DNA of 64,000 bases from Brucella pseudintermedia (GCF_008932435.1 NZ_WBWE01000001.1:467237-531236); one strand, 5' to 3'; positions 17,497-30,226 are shown, counted from the stretch's first letter. Numbers and translations are program-made. The notes: generated by a model from the sequence alone, not told the origin.

Positions 17497-17821
17497 TTTC
17501 CTATCTCCTTGGAAGTGGAGCGGCGTTTTGTTCGTCGTTCCGATGCAGTTGAAATGGGTGACAATGAGCAAAAGTTCCAGTCACGAAAACGTTTTCTTGA
17601 TCACACCTTCGTGCAGCCAATTTTACGGGTCATAAATTCAGATTCAAAAATAAATAAAAGGAATCAAAGATTTATAATGAGCATAGGTCTTCACAAAACC
17701 GTTGTGAAAGAGTTTTTGTTCAAAAAGCGCGAACAGTCTGTCCGAATATATTGTCCAATGGGAGTGAACAATGAGAGGATTTTCGCAACTCTCGCTTTTT
17801 GGCGGCCGAGCAACTGAAAAC
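17497..17821. other. AT-rich intergenic region, no gene seen
   Basis: This gap holds the upstream region of the 17266 gene, including an AT-rich stretch near 17640-17680 (AAAAATAAATAAAAGG). An open frame on the plus strand runs through it from within the paralog, but has no start signal and its residues look like a shadow. No structured repeat found. Confidence 0.5.
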
Positions 17822-17844
17822 AAAAAGCCGCATCGAAATGCGGC
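17822..17844 (-). terminator. Rho-independent terminator of the BTLCP gene
   Basis: GCCGCAT, loop CGAA and ATGCGGC (17827-17844) form a perfect 7-bp stem. On the minus strand it is followed by T5 (AAAAA at 17822-17826), 41 bases beyond the stop at 17885. Confidence 0.8.
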
Positions 17845-17884
17845 TTGATGAGGAGTGAACCGGCGTTGGGCGGAGCGCTATCGG

Positions 17885-18475
17885 TCAGTTCCTGGCGACG
17901 GCGACAGACCGTCCGACGATGGAAACCCATTGGCCCGAATTGGCCGGCGACTGCATCTTTATATAGCGGTACGATGTCTTCTCGACCGGCAGCACTTCGT
18001 CGCGCAGATTGTCGAGAATATAATCACCGTGATCCGTGCGGGCGGTCAGGATGACATGCGGCTCGCTGCCCTGCACCATGGTGATAAGCAGCAATGACGG
18101 GCTGATGCCGCGCGCCATGAGCTGCGCCCTCTTCATCAGCACATAGTCCTCGCAATCGCCCTTGCCGTTGACCGGAAGCGTCCAGTAATCGCGCTTGCCG
18201 TAATTGTCCTGATCGGAGACCGGCTTGATGCGGTGATTGACGGAGCTGCTGACCGATTGCAGCAGCTTCATGCGCTGCGGGGTGAGCTTCATCGGCGGCA
18301 GGACGCGATGCGCGCCGCAATCGCGCTTGTTGCGATCGCAATAATCCTTGTGTCCGTAAGGAATGCTTGTAAGCCCGCCTGCCTCACTCCATTGCGCGGC
18401 TTTGGCCGGCATCGCCGCCCCGCCGAAGAACACCATCATGCCTGCTATCGCAGAAGTGACAAAACGCATGCGCAA
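17885..18475 (-). CDS. Transglutaminase-like cysteine peptidase (BTLCP family), exported
   Basis: The protein has 196 residues. The signal peptide runs to about residue 26 (GGAAMPAKA). The papain-like triad of bacterial transglutaminase-like cysteine proteinases is visible: GDCEDYVLMK (Cys), EPHVILTARTD (His) and YILDNLRDEV (Asp). LapG, the best-known member, releases surface adhesins; Hyphomicrobiales carry several paralogs of unknown target. No LapD-type partner lies nearby. It acts in the periplasm. Confidence 0.85.
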   Translation of the reverse strand: MRMRFVTSAIAGMMVFFGGAAMPAKAAQWSEAGGLTSIPYGHKDYCDRNKRDCGAHRVLPPMKLTPQRMKLLQSVSSSVNHRIKPVSDQDNYGKRDYWTLPVNGKGDCEDYVLMKRAQLMARGISPSLLLITMVQGSEPHVILTARTDHGDYILDNLRDEVLPVEKTSYRYIKMQSPANSGQWVSIVGRSVAVARN

Positions 18476-18664
18476 TTTCCCATTTTTAAAAGAGTTCCCG
18501 TTGACCGGCCCTTTGCGGGTCTCGTTATCAACTCTTTTTTAACTAACGATGACAGTGCCCCTTCGGTCAAGGAAATTTCGTTCCCAAATTGAAACCGGGC
18601 GAGAAAAACAAGTGAAAGGCGAAACATCGCCTCCCACGCACAACCGCCGCCGTCTACGACACCA

Positions 18665-18753
18665 TGTTCCGAAAACCGCTTCGCACTTTTCGGGATGCCG
18701 GTTGCCTCCACGCGCATCTTGTTCCGAAAACCGCTTCGCACTTTTCGGGATGC
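18665..18753. repeat. Two direct 34-base copies of a short palindrome
   Basis: 18665-18698 and 18720-18753 are near-identical, both containing TTCCGAAAACCGCTTCGCAC and TTTTCGGGATG. Each is itself an inverted repeat (CCGAAAA with TTTTCGG). They fill the 327-base gap upstream of dapE; the rest of the gap has no gene that I can support. Confidence 0.75.
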
Positions 18754-18802
18754 GCGATAATCTCGCCACCAGACGATTCCCTTTTCACAAAGTCCCGATC
18801 CC

Positions 18803-20011
18803 ATGAGTTTAGCCATTAATCCCGCCGATAATCTTGCCGCCCTGATCCGCTGCCCGTCTGTCACGCCCGCCGAGGGCGGCGCCCTGACGGCGCTGGAAGC
18901 CATGCTGAAGCCGATGGGATTTTCGGTGGAGCGGCCCGTCTTCCGCGATGAAGGCACGCCCGATATCGAAAATCTCTATGCCCGCAAGTCAGGCAATGGC
19001 CCGCATCTGATGTTCGCAGGCCATACCGATGTCGTGCCGCCCGGCAATGAAGGCGACTGGAAGCACCCGCCCTTCTCCGCCGCCATCGAGGACGGCGTGA
19101 TGTACGGTCGCGGCGCGGTGGACATGAAAGGCGGCGTCGCCTGTTTCGTCGCAGCCGTTGCCCGCCACATCGAAAAGCATGGCAGCATCAAGGGCAGCGT
19201 TTCCTTCCTGATCACCGGCGACGAGGAAGGCCCGGCCATCAATGGCACGGTCAAGCTTCTCGACTGGGCAAAACAGCGCGGCGAAAGCTGGGATGCGTCC
19301 ATCGTCGGCGAGCCGACCAATCCGAACGCGCTCGGCGACATGATCAAGATCGGACGGCGCGGCTCGCTGTCAGGCACCATCACCGTCCACGGCGTGCAGG
19401 GCCATGCCGCCTATCCGCATCTGGCCGAAAATCCGGTGCGCGGAATCACAACACTGGTCGACAGCCTGCTTTACCCGGCTTTCGATGAAGGCACGGCAGA
19501 TTTTCAGGCCAGCAATCTGGAAGTCACGACCATCGATGTGGGCAACAAGGCCACCAATGTCATCGCGAACAAGGCAACCGCCTCGTTCAATATCCGCTTC
19601 AACGACACATGGACGGCAGAAACCTTGCAGGCCGAAATCGTGGCGCGCCTCGAAAAGGCCGCCCGCGACGATCGCCTGCGCCCGGGGCGCGAAACGCCGA
19701 TCAATTATGAACTGACCTGGCGCGAGCATCCGAGCCATGTGTTCCTGACCCGCGACGAGAAGCTGATCGGCACGCTGACCGCATCGGTGGAGGCAGTGAC
19801 CGGCAAGCGCCCGGAACTGTCGACCTCTGGCGGCACCTCCGACGCCCGCTTCATCAAGGATTACTGCCCGGTGGTTGAGTTTGGCCTTGTCGGGCAGACC
19901 ATGCACATGGTTGACGAGCGCGTGGCCCTTGCCGACCTTGAAGGCCTGACACAGATTTATGAGCGCTTCATCGCCGATTTCTTTGAGCCAGTTTCTTTGG
20001 ATAGAGCATAG
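18803..20011 (+). CDS. dapE: Succinyl-diaminopimelate desuccinylase
   Basis: The protein has 402 residues, M20 metallopeptidase fold. Zinc-site motifs: [12 protein letters not shown] (His, then Asp), [15 protein letters not shown] (bridging Asp), [12 protein letters not shown] (catalytic Glu and ligand) and the C-terminal SGGTSDARF plus [14 protein letters not shown] (final His). It cleaves N-succinyl-LL-diaminopimelate to LL-DAP and succinate in lysine and peptidoglycan synthesis. Start ATG at 18803 gives the expected N-terminus ([17 protein letters not shown]). The tail after residue 395 is slightly longer than usual. Confidence 0.97.
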   Translation: MSLAINPADNLAALIRCPSVTPAEGGALTALEAMLKPMGFSVERPVFRDEGTPDIENLYARKSGNGPHLMFAGHTDVVPPGNEGDWKHPPFSAAIEDGVMYGRGAVDMKGGVACFVAAVARHIEKHGSIKGSVSFLITGDEEGPAINGTVKLLDWAKQRGESWDASIVGEPTNPNALGDMIKIGRRGSLSGTITVHGVQGHAAYPHLAENPVRGITTLVDSLLYPAFDEGTADFQASNLEVTTIDVGNKATNVIANKATASFNIRFNDTWTAETLQAEIVARLEKAARDDRLRPGRETPINYELTWREHPSHVFLTRDEKLIGTLTASVEAVTGKRPELSTSGGTSDARFIKDYCPVVEFGLVGQTMHMVDERVALADLEGLTQIYERFIADFFEPVSLDRA

Positions 20012-20066
20012 CCCCGGACAGTCGCACGACCTGTCCGCCCGGATTATGCGAAAGTTTGGGAATCTC

Positions 20067-20672
20067 ATGCCAAGCCTGGACGATATTTTCAGATATTTCT
20101 GGGGCGTCTGGAAAATGATGCTCGGGCGCAAGGAAGGACTGGATCATCTCGACGTTTCTGCCGAGAGCTTCTGGTCGTCATTCTATGCGATAGCCGTTGC
20201 GCTGCCGCCAATGTTCGCAAGCTGGGTGGCCTATGCGGCGAACCTGGCGGCGGGTCGCGAGGAAGCGGGCCTGCGCTTTGCCATCGTCACCCGCGCCGCC
20301 TTCGTGGACATCGCGGCCTGGGTCATCCCGCTCGTCATCGTCGGCCTTGTCGCCAGGCAAATCGGCATCGCCAAGCGCTATGCGGCCTTCGTGATTGCCA
20401 CCAATTGGGGCAGCGCGCTCATTGCATGGATCTTCGCGCCCATCACATTGCTGCAACTGTTCTTTCCCGGACGGACCGATGTGTCGACATTGTTCGCCTT
20501 CATCATGTTCGGCATATCCATCGTTCTGAGCTACCGGCTCACATTCGTCGCGCTGCAGCGGCCTCATGCCTATGCCGCGCCGTTCTTCGCCTGCATCTTC
20601 TTCGGCTCGCTGTTCCTGACTGTCCTGCTGCAGCAATTGCTCGGGATCGGCTTTGATCCGCAGTCGTATTAG
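20067..20672 (+). CDS. Conserved hypothetical membrane protein
   Basis: The protein has 201 residues from the ATG at 20067; an ATG at 20046 is possible. About five membrane segments can be followed (near 36-56, 68-90, 104-126, 133-150 and 171-192). The N-terminal stretch PSLDDIFRYFWGVWKMMLGRKEG is amphipathic and basic. There is no recognisable catalytic motif. It lies 55 bases after dapE and points toward truA, from which it is separated by 30 bases. I cannot name a function. Confidence 0.65.
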   Translation: MPSLDDIFRYFWGVWKMMLGRKEGLDHLDVSAESFWSSFYAIAVALPPMFASWVAYAANLAAGREEAGLRFAIVTRAAFVDIAAWVIPLVIVGLVARQIGIAKRYAAFVIATNWGSALIAWIFAPITLLQLFFPGRTDVSTLFAFIMFGISIVLSYRLTFVALQRPHAYAAPFFACIFFGSLFLTVLLQQLLGIGFDPQSY

Positions 20673-20702
20673 GAAGCATGGACTCTTGAGAGACCATACT
20701 TC

Positions 20703-21458
20703 CTAAAACGGGAAGGCGTAATCGACGCCGACAAGATAAAGCCCATAGGGCGGGGCAACCTGCCCGCAAGCCTTGCGGTCTCTGGCTTCCAAGGCAGCCT
20801 GCAAATCATCCGCTGTCCAGCGCCCTACGCCCACTTCCATCAGGCTGCCCGCAAATGACCTGACCTGATTGTGCAGGAAGGACCGCGCTGAAACGCGCAT
20901 CTCAACATAATCGCCATTGCGGGTGACATCCAGCCGGTCGAGCGTCTTGACCGGGCTCTTGGCCTGGCATTGCGTGGCGCGAAACGTCGTGAAATCGTGC
21001 TCGCCCAACAGCCGCTTCGCCGCTTCATGCATTGCATCGGCGTCAAGGCGTTTCTGCACCCACCACGCGCGCTGATAATCGATGGCCAGGGGCGCACGGC
21101 GATTGTGGATGCGATAGAGATAATGCCGGGCGCGTGCCGAAAAACGGGCGTCGAATGTGTCGGTCGTCTTCTCGACATTCAGAATGCTGACGCGCTCATC
21201 CGCCATGACCAGATGCGCATTGACCGCATCGCGCACCTTGCCCGCGTCCCAGTCCTTGGCAAGGTCGACATGGGCAACCTGTGCTGTCGCATGAACGCCC
21301 GCATCGGTGCGCCCGGCGGCGCTCAATGTCAGGTCCTCGCCACAGAACTTCTTGAATGCCAGCTCGATGGCATTCTGCACCGCATGGCCGTTTTCCTGCC
21401 GCTGCCAGCCGACATAGGGCGTGCCGTCATATTCGACAGTGAGCTTGTAGCGCGGCAC
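20703..21458 (-). CDS. truA: tRNA pseudouridine synthase A
   Basis: The protein has 251 residues. [18 protein letters not shown] opens the protein, and [11 protein letters not shown] holds the catalytic Asp. Later [17 protein letters not shown] is also typical of TruA. It isomerises U38-U40 in the anticodon arm of many tRNAs. It is the last gene of the minus-strand run def-fmt-truA, starting three bases after the fmt stop. Confidence 0.97.
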   Translation of the reverse strand: MPRYKLTVEYDGTPYVGWQRQENGHAVQNAIELAFKKFCGEDLTLSAAGRTDAGVHATAQVAHVDLAKDWDAGKVRDAVNAHLVMADERVSILNVEKTTDTFDARFSARARHYLYRIHNRRAPLAIDYQRAWWVQKRLDADAMHEAAKRLLGEHDFTTFRATQCQAKSPVKTLDRLDVTRNGDYVEMRVSARSFLHNQVRSFAGSLMEVGVGRWTADDLQAALEARDRKACGQVAPPYGLYLVGVDYAFPF

Positions 21459-21461
21459 CGC

Positions 21462-22382
21462 TTACAGAACCTTCGTGACCTGTGCGCCACGCAGAAATTC
21501 CTGCGCAGGCAATGGCTTGCCGCCGGAACGCTGCAGCGTGACGAGCCGGACGGCGCCCTCGCCGCAGGCAACCGTCAGCCGATCATCCAGCACCGCGCCC
21601 GGTTCGCCCCTGCCCTCGCCCAAGGTGGAGCGCTGCAGTTTCACGCGCTCGACAGCGCCGTTGATTTCCATCTCGCACCACGCGCCCGGAAAAGGCGACA
21701 GGCCGCGAATGGTGTTGTGCACGTCCTTTGCAGGCTTCGACCAGTCTATGCGCGCCTCGGCCTTGTCGATCTTGGCGGCATAGGTGACGCCTTCTTCCGC
21801 CTGCGGCTGCAAGGCAAGGCTTTCCCGCTCCAGCGCGCCCAGCGCGCGGATCATCAGGTCGGCCCCGATCATGCTCAGGCGATCATGCAGCTCGCCCGCC
21901 GTCATGTCCGGCGTGATGGCAATCTTTTCCGCCATGGCAACCGGCCCGGTATCGAGCCCCGCATCCATCTTCATGATCATCATGCCGGTTTCCGCATCGC
22001 CCGCCATGATGGCGCGCTGGATGGGAGCGGCACCGCGCCAGCGGGGCAAAAGCGAGGCATGGCCATTATAGCAACCAAGACGCGGCGCATCGAGAATGGC
22101 CTGCGGCAGCAGCAGGCCATAGGCCACCACAATCGCGACATCAGCTTCGAGACTTGCGAAAACCGCCTGCTCTTCCGGGCTCTTGAGGCTCTTCGGCGTG
22201 AACACCGGAATGCCGAACTGCTCGGCCTTTTCATGCACCGGCGACTTGGTCAGCTCCAGACCTCTGCGGCCCGCCGGACGCGGCGGCTGCGTATAGACCG
22301 CAACAACCTCATAACCGTGACCGATAATGGCGGTGAGGATCGGCACGGAAAATTCCGGCGTCCCCATGAAAACGACACGCAT
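21462..22382 (-). CDS. fmt: Methionyl-tRNA formyltransferase
   Basis: The protein has 306 residues. [16 protein letters not shown] is the N-terminus of the formyltransferase domain. The active site region includes [20 protein letters not shown] (catalytic Asn and His) and [17 protein letters not shown]. The C-terminal OB-fold binds the tRNA. It formylates Met-tRNAi with formyl-tetrahydrofolate. Its ATG overlaps the def stop (TAATG), so the two are coupled. Confidence 0.97.
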   Translation of the reverse strand: MRVVFMGTPEFSVPILTAIIGHGYEVVAVYTQPPRPAGRRGLELTKSPVHEKAEQFGIPVFTPKSLKSPEEQAVFASLEADVAIVVAYGLLLPQAILDAPRLGCYNGHASLLPRWRGAAPIQRAIMAGDAETGMMIMKMDAGLDTGPVAMAEKIAITPDMTAGELHDRLSMIGADLMIRALGALERESLALQPQAEEGVTYAAKIDKAEARIDWSKPAKDVHNTIRGLSPFPGAWCEMEINGAVERVKLQRSTLGEGRGEPGAVLDDRLTVACGEGAVRLVTLQRSGGKPLPAQEFLRGAQVTKVL

Positions 22383-22909
22383 TAAAGCACTTTCCCGGAT
22401 GCGCGCTGGCTGGCTAGCTTCTTGAACTTCTTGATGACCATATCGCGCTTGAGCTTGGAAATATGGTCGATGAAGAGCACGCCGTTCAGATGGTCGATCT
22501 CATGCTGCAGGCAGGTGGCCATCAGCCCGTCGGCTTCCATGGACTGCGGCTTGCCGTCGGCATCGAAATACTCGACCTTGACCGTCGCGGGGCGCTCCAC
22601 CTCGGCATAATAATCCGGGATTGAAAGACAGCCCTCTTCATAGGTGCCGCGCTCGTCGGAAGACTGCACGATCGTCGGATTGACGAAGACATGCGGCGCC
22701 TTCGGCTCGCCTTCCTTGGCGAGATCGATGACGAGCATGCGGATCGGTTCGCCCACCTGAATGGCGGCAAGGCCAATGCCCGGCGCATCATACATGGTGT
22801 CGAACATGTCGCCGGCAAATTTGCGCAGCTGGTCGTCAAAGCGTTCCACAGGCGCGGAAACCTGACGCAGGACGGGATCGGGAAGGATGACAAGCGGTTT
22901 TACAGACAT
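22382..22909 (-). CDS. def: Peptide deformylase
   Basis: The protein has 175 residues, starting [16 protein letters not shown]. The three motifs are [26 protein letters not shown] and [15 protein letters not shown], in which HExxH binds the catalytic metal. It removes the N-formyl group from new proteins, paired with fmt in one operon. The start at 22909 is chosen over a longer frame to 22957 because it gives the normal family N-terminus. Confidence 0.97.
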   Translation of the reverse strand: MSVKPLVILPDPVLRQVSAPVERFDDQLRKFAGDMFDTMYDAPGIGLAAIQVGEPIRMLVIDLAKEGEPKAPHVFVNPTIVQSSDERGTYEEGCLSIPDYYAEVERPATVKVEYFDADGKPQSMEADGLMATCLQHEIDHLNGVLFIDHISKLKRDMVIKKFKKLASQRASGKVL

Positions 22910-23010
22910 GCGCTTCACGTAATCGCTCGCATGGGAATCGTCAATTACACTTTGCAAAATGTTCCCGTTTTGATCTCATCAAGGCGATACGAATCAGCTA
23001 AGCTCTTCCC

Positions 23011-24234
23011 ATGGAAAACCAAAATCTCTTGAATGAGCCGCTTCTGCAGCTCGGCGCCACATCCTTCACGCTCGGCAATATCCTGCTGGCGGGCATTGTC
23101 GTGCTGGTGCTGTGCCTCTGCCTTTTTCTGATCGCGGCGGCGCGTTCCGCCCGGCTTCGCGCAGTTGCGGAAGCGCAGGCCGAGGACCGCGCCCGCGACG
23201 CGGAATATCGCATGGCGGAAATCCTGAAAGCCCAAGCAGAAATGCAGGGTCGCATGCAGACCATGGCGGAAGTATTCGGCTCACGGCAGGCGGAATTGAA
23301 TCAGTCGATCCGCGAACGGCTCGACGGCATGACGCACCGCATCGGCCAGACCATGACCGAGCAGACGCGCTCGACCCACGAGAACCTTGCCAAATTGCAG
23401 GAGCGCCTCGCCGTCATCGACACGGCGCAGAACAATATCCAGTCGCTCGCCGGTCAGGTGGTACAATTGCAGGCGATCCTCGCCAACAAGCAGACGCGCG
23501 GCGCTTTCGGCCAGTCGCGGATGGAGGCGATCATTGCCGACGGCCTGCCGCAGGGCGCCTACGAATTTCAGGCAACGCTTTCCAACAGCACCCGGCCCGA
23601 TTGCCTTGTGCGTATGCCCAACAACGCGCCCTCACTGGTGATCGACGCGAAATTCCCGCTTGAAGCCTGGAATGCCATGCGCGAGACCGAACAGGCGGAG
23701 GCGCGCAAGGTGGCAGTCGCCCAGTTCCGCCGCGATATGGAAATCCATATCAAGGATGTGTCCGACAAATATCTGATCCCCGGCGAAACGCAGGACACTG
23801 CCTTCCTGTTCGTGCCGTCGGAATCGATCTTTGCGGATATTCACGAGCATTTTGAGGCGCTCATCCAGCGCGCGCACCGGGCGCGGGTGGTGATCGTCTC
23901 GCCGTCGCTGCTGATGCTCTCCATTCAGGTCATTCAGGCTATTCTGAAAGACGCCCGGATGCGCGAGCAGGCGCATGTCATTCAGGGCGAAGTGATCCGG
24001 CTGATGGAAGATGTGGGCCGCCTCGACGAGCGCGTGCGCAAGCTGCAGACGCATTTCGCGCAAGCCAACAAGGATATTGACGATATTCTGGTCTCTTCCA
24101 GCAAGGTAACGAAACGCGGCGCGAAGATCGAGGCGCTGGAGTTCGGCCCTGCGCCCACGGAGGAACCTTCACGCCCACAGGCCAGACCGACCGAACCGGG
24201 TCAGCTACGTTTGCGTGTCGTGGATGAAGACTAA
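23011..24234 (+). CDS. rmuC: DNA recombination protein RmuC homolog
   Basis: The protein has 407 residues. A membrane anchor lies near residues 19-46, a long coiled coil near 50-155, and then the RmuC domain with YEFQATLSNSTRPDCLVRMPN, VIDAKFPLEAW and QDTAFLFVPSESIFADIHEHF. That domain is related to PD-(D/E)xK nucleases. RmuC limits inversions at short inverted repeats in E. coli. It diverges from def by about 100 bases. Followed by a hairpin terminator shared with the next gene. Confidence 0.92.
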   Translation: MENQNLLNEPLLQLGATSFTLGNILLAGIVVLVLCLCLFLIAAARSARLRAVAEAQAEDRARDAEYRMAEILKAQAEMQGRMQTMAEVFGSRQAELNQSIRERLDGMTHRIGQTMTEQTRSTHENLAKLQERLAVIDTAQNNIQSLAGQVVQLQAILANKQTRGAFGQSRMEAIIADGLPQGAYEFQATLSNSTRPDCLVRMPNNAPSLVIDAKFPLEAWNAMRETEQAEARKVAVAQFRRDMEIHIKDVSDKYLIPGETQDTAFLFVPSESIFADIHEHFEALIQRAHRARVVIVSPSLLMLSIQVIQAILKDARMREQAHVIQGEVIRLMEDVGRLDERVRKLQTHFAQANKDIDDILVSSSKVTKRGAKIEALEFGPAPTEEPSRPQARPTEPGQLRLRVVDED

Positions 24235-24244
24235 CCGCATTCCA

Positions 24245-24272
24245 AGCGGGTCAGCGAATTTGCAGACCCGCT
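24245..24272. terminator. Bidirectional stem-loop between rmuC and the SelW-like gene
   Basis: AGCGGGTC (24245-24252) and GACCCGCT (24265-24272) pair perfectly with a 12-base loop. It overlaps the stop codon of the minus-strand gene. Confidence 0.6.
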
Positions 24273-24579
24273 ATTCGGACTTCGGCTTATTGTCCGAATG
24301 ACCGAGATCACGCTCCGGCCAGACCAGATCACGCACGCGCTGCTTCAACACCTTGGCTTCCGGAAAACCGCCATCGCGCTTGCGTTCCCAGATGAGTTCT
24401 TCACTGCCATCAGGCATTTGAACGCGGATTTCAAAAACCCCGCCCGTGCCCGGACGTAGAGCCACTTCCGCCAGATCCTGCCCGAAAGTTTGCAACAGTT
24501 CCTGCGCCATCCACGCCGCCCGCAACAGCCAGTTGCATTGAGTGCAATAGGTGATGGATATGCGGGGATGTTCGGACAT
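24271..24579 (-). CDS. SelT/SelW/SelH family thioredoxin-like protein
   Basis: The protein has 102 residues from ATG 24579. ISITYCTQCNWLLRAAWMAQELLQTF is the Rdx-fold start with a CxxC redox pair (CTQC), the Cys replacing the selenocysteine of animal SelW. FEIRVQMPDGSEELIWERKRDGGFPEAKVLKQRVRD completes the fold. Such proteins are thought to be thiol oxidoreductases, with unknown partners. There is no in-frame TGA at the CxxC, so it is not a selenoprotein. Confidence 0.85.
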   Translation of the reverse strand: MSEHPRISITYCTQCNWLLRAAWMAQELLQTFGQDLAEVALRPGTGGVFEIRVQMPDGSEELIWERKRDGGFPEAKVLKQRVRDLVWPERDLGHSDNKPKSE

Positions 24580-24725
24580 GTGAACTAGTACCTCGTCCAA
24601 TATTGATAGAGAACTTCAATTATATTAGCATATGCAAATATTAGAATGATATAATTTAAAGAACTGCTCTTTAAGCTCAAAAAAAATACCCTATATTATT
24701 CTAGTTATATTCGAACGGAGCCCTC

Positions 24726-25388
24726 ATGCCCAATTTCGGAATTTCCTCTTTTCTCAAAATATTACACCTAAACGAAAAGCCTCAAAAGACAGAAATTCGA
24801 GGCCGCCTTGAACCAAAGACTGGCGGCGGCTACGATTTCCATGGAAGCGTTAGAAGACTCTGTACTGAAATCGCTCTAAACGACGGCGACCCAGCATTAG
24901 TGATTGGCCATATAAAGGATATTAAGAAAGCAGCCGAGCGCAATTCGGCTCGTTTAGGCCTTCAAGCTTTTCTTGAATGGAGAAAACATAATCTTTCAGA
25001 AGTATCTACCGCAACAAATGTTACTTATCAAAGCCCTAAAGATTTATTCAAAGTAACATTCAAGCCGAATTTCAGTATGATCGACAGTAACGGCGTCACT
25101 GCAGTGCATATCTGGAATACCGCTAAACCAAAACTTGACGATCATTTTGTCCGAGCAACACTATCCATATTTCCAGAACTGTATACAGAAAATAAACCCG
25201 ATGACCTTGCTGTCCTCTGCTTGCGATCGCAGCGATTAATCCGGCTTGGCCAACCAGACGCAAAGCTGCAAGCGCTCGGAAACATTCTGATCAATAAAAT
25301 TGAACGAATTATTTCTGAGATAAACGAGGGCGGCGACCGAAAACCTCGGGACATTGGAGAACATCCAACGCCCCCCCGATTCCATTAA
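24726..25388 (+). CDS. AT-rich orphan protein of unknown function
   Basis: I do not recognise this 220-residue protein. GGAG precedes the ATG, and the reading frame is the only long one in an AT-rich patch (about 24590-25390) that stands out against its neighbours. The product is basic, without signal or membrane segments. RNSARLGLQAFLEWRKHN and LLRSQRLIRLGQPDAKLQALG-like parts look helical. The composition and the position between two conserved minus-strand genes suggest horizontal acquisition; a phage or plasmid source is possible but not shown. Confidence 0.6.
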   Translation: MPNFGISSFLKILHLNEKPQKTEIRGRLEPKTGGGYDFHGSVRRLCTEIALNDGDPALVIGHIKDIKKAAERNSARLGLQAFLEWRKHNLSEVSTATNVTYQSPKDLFKVTFKPNFSMIDSNGVTAVHIWNTAKPKLDDHFVRATLSIFPELYTENKPDDLAVLCLRSQRLIRLGQPDAKLQALGNILINKIERIISEINEGGDRKPRDIGEHPTPPRFH

Positions 25389-25395
25389 ACATAAT

Positions 25396-25420
25396 GTGCC
25401 TGCCCGAAATGGGCAGGCAC
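25396..25420 (-). terminator. Perfect 10-bp stem-loop ending lepA
   Basis: GTGCCTGCCC, loop GAAAT and GGGCAGGCAC lie directly beyond the lepA stop at 25421. It also sits just after the orphan gene at 24726-25388, so it can end both. Confidence 0.75.
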
Positions 25421-27229
<1,809 letters not shown>

Positions 27230-27392
27230 GCGCGCGATTTAACAGCAAGATGCCAAATTTCAAAGGAGTATTCGCGCCAAAAGGCGGGAAAACCGGCAGC
27301 TTTCGCAATCGTGACAACAAGTCCCCTTTGCCTTGTGGCAAAAAGGCGATAAATCACCGCTCGAATAGCGTGCTTTCATGCAGGAGTTTAGG

Positions 27393-28379
27393 ATGAAGAC
27401 CGAACCGAACGAAGTCCACAACAGGCCGAAACTGGTCACCGTTTTCGGCGGCTCCGGCTTTGTAGGGCGTGCGGTCGTCGCGGCTCTCACCAAGCGCGGC
27501 TATCGCGTGCGTGTCGCCGTGCGCAAGCCGGAAATCGCCTATTACATGGCCCCGCTCGGCAATGTCGGCCAGATCCAGATGGTGCAGGCCAATGTACGCC
27601 ATCGCGGCTCGGTGGAGCACGTGATCAAGGGGGCCGATCATGTGATCAACCTCGTCGGCATTCTGTCCGAAAGCGGCCGCCAGCGCTTCAACGCCGTTCA
27701 GGTGCTGGGCGCGAAAAACATTGCCGAAGCCGCCAAGGCCGCAGGCATCCGCATGACGCATGTGTCCTCGCTTGCAGCCGACGCCAATTCGCCGTCGGAT
27801 TATGCGCGCACCAAGGCGGAAGGCGAAAAGGCCATCCTTTCCGTCCTGCCGGATAGCGTGATCCTCCGTCCGTCGATCATTTTCGGCCCCGAAGACCGCT
27901 TCTTCAACCGCTTCGCCAATATGGCGCGCTTCTCGCCTTTCCTGCCGGCAATAGGCGGCGGCGAGACAAAACTCCAGCCGGTCTATGTCGGCGACGTGGC
28001 GGAAGCCGTGGCGCTTGCTGTCGATGGCAAGCTGGCGGCAGGCGGCATCTATGAGCTGGGCGGCCCGGATGTGCAGCCGTTCAAGAACTGGATGAAGGAC
28101 ATGCTTGGCGTCATCGGGCGCAAGCGCGCGATCCTCTCCATGCCATGGTGGGTTGCCCGTTTGCAGGCGTCGGTCCTCGGCCTGCTGCCGAACCCGATGC
28201 TCACCAACGATCAGGTGACGCTGCTGAAATTCGACAATGTGGTTTCCGAAAAGGCCATCAAGGAAGGCCGCACATTGCAGGGCATCGGCATCACGCCGGA
28301 AAGCGTCGACGCCGTGCTGCCATCCTATCTGTGGCGCTACCGCGTCGCCGGACAATACACCAAGACCGGCTTTGCGTGA
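27393..28379 (+). CDS. NDUFA9-like NAD(P)-binding protein (complex I accessory type)
   Basis: The protein has 328 residues from ATG 27393, which has AGGAG six bases upstream. It is an atypical SDR with VTVFGGSGFVGRAVVAAL (dinucleotide-binding glycine motif), then DHVINLVGIL and a C-terminal part close to mitochondrial NDUFA9. Alphaproteobacterial homologs are related to that complex I subunit and may bind NADPH and quinone biosynthesis or respiratory proteins. Catalytic YxxxK is modified (DYARTKAEGEK retains Y and K). The Tat/Sec signal is absent. Ends in a terminator. Confidence 0.85.
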   Translation: MKTEPNEVHNRPKLVTVFGGSGFVGRAVVAALTKRGYRVRVAVRKPEIAYYMAPLGNVGQIQMVQANVRHRGSVEHVIKGADHVINLVGILSESGRQRFNAVQVLGAKNIAEAAKAAGIRMTHVSSLAADANSPSDYARTKAEGEKAILSVLPDSVILRPSIIFGPEDRFFNRFANMARFSPFLPAIGGGETKLQPVYVGDVAEAVALAVDGKLAAGGIYELGGPDVQPFKNWMKDMLGVIGRKRAILSMPWWVARLQASVLGLLPNPMLTNDQVTLLKFDNVVSEKAIKEGRTLQGIGITPESVDAVLPSYLWRYRVAGQYTKTGFA

Positions 28380-28404
28380 TCCATAGCCGCAGCGGAAACG
28401 AACA

Positions 28405-28426
28405 AGGGGCCTCGCGGCCCCTTTTT
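28405..28426 (+). terminator. Rho-independent terminator after the NDUFA9-like gene
   Basis: GGGGCC, loop TCGC, GGCCCC and T5, 26 bases after the stop codon. Confidence 0.88.
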
Positions 28427-28470
28427 GCTGTCCGGCTCACAGGCTTTTTGTCCGCTACGCGGACCGCACC

Positions 28471-29379
<909 letters not shown>

Positions 29380-29533
29380 TCACGCAAACATAGCCCTTAT
29401 AGACTTTATATTCCGTTGAGGCGGCTTCGAATCGCTTGATAGCAGGAAATAGCCTGCTGCATGCGCAAACGCCAGCCGCCGTGCAAACTCCGGACGTTCA
29501 ATTCAAGCTTCAGTCGAGAGTCTCGCGTCGATC

Positions 29534-30226
29534 ATGCTTACGCTTTTTCATCATCCCATGTCTTCGGGTTCGCGCTATGTGCGGCTCATCCTCGGCGAAT
29601 ATGGCGTTGAAGCGGAACTTATCGAGGAACGGCCGTGGTCGCGCCGCAAGGAATTTCTGGCGCTGAACCCGGCGGGAACCCTGCCAGTGCTCCTGGCCGA
29701 AAACGACCTGCCGGTCGTCGGCGCGACGGTGATCGCCGAATATCTGGACGAGACGCGCGGCGCATTGAAGCGCAGCCGCCGCCTCCTGCCGGAAAGCCCG
29801 ATGGAGCGCGCCGAAGTGCGTCGTCTGGTCGACTGGTTCCTGCTGAAATTCGAGAATGAAGTGACGCGCCACATTGCCCGCGAACGTGTGTTCAAGCTGC
29901 AAATGGCGGCAGAGATGGGCGGCAGCGCGCCGGATTCGACCGCCATCCGCGCCGCCCGCACCAATATCCGCCAGCACATGAAATATATCGACTGGCTGGC
30001 GGCGACCCGCGACTGGCTTGGCGGCGCGCATCCAAGCTACGCCGACATGGCGGCGGCGGCCTCCATTTCCGTGCTCGACTATCTGGGCGAAATCGAATGG
30101 GGCGAAACCAAAGCGGCGCGTGACTGGTATGCCCGCATGAAGTCGCGCCCGGCTTTCCGCCCGTTACTCTCCGACCGCGTGCGCGGGCTTGCCCCGGTGG
30201 CCCATTATGGCGACCTCGATTTCTGA
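29534..30226 (+). CDS. Glutathione S-transferase family protein
   Basis: The protein has 230 residues. The N-terminal thioredoxin-fold domain starts LTLFHHPMSSGSRYVRLILGEY, with a Ser-rich active-site region. NPAGTLPVLL and VVGATVIAEYLDE form the glutathione site. A helical C-terminal domain carries WLGGAHPSYADMAAAASISVLDYLG. It likely conjugates or reduces small molecules with glutathione. It overlaps queG by 20 bases and is the first gene of a three-gene run (GST, queG, epimerase). Confidence 0.87.
   Translation: MLTLFHHPMSSGSRYVRLILGEYGVEAELIEERPWSRRKEFLALNPAGTLPVLLAENDLPVVGATVIAEYLDETRGALKRSRRLLPESPMERAEVRRLVDWFLLKFENEVTRHIARERVFKLQMAAEMGGSAPDSTAIRAARTNIRQHMKYIDWLAATRDWLGGAHPSYADMAAAASISVLDYLGEIEWGETKAARDWYARMKSRPAFRPLLSDRVRGLAPVAHYGDLDF

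Noticed and set aside
24540..24560. Selenocysteine codon in the SelW-like gene
   Set aside because: The redox motif is CTQC encoded by ordinary Cys codons; there is no in-frame TGA or SECIS structure.
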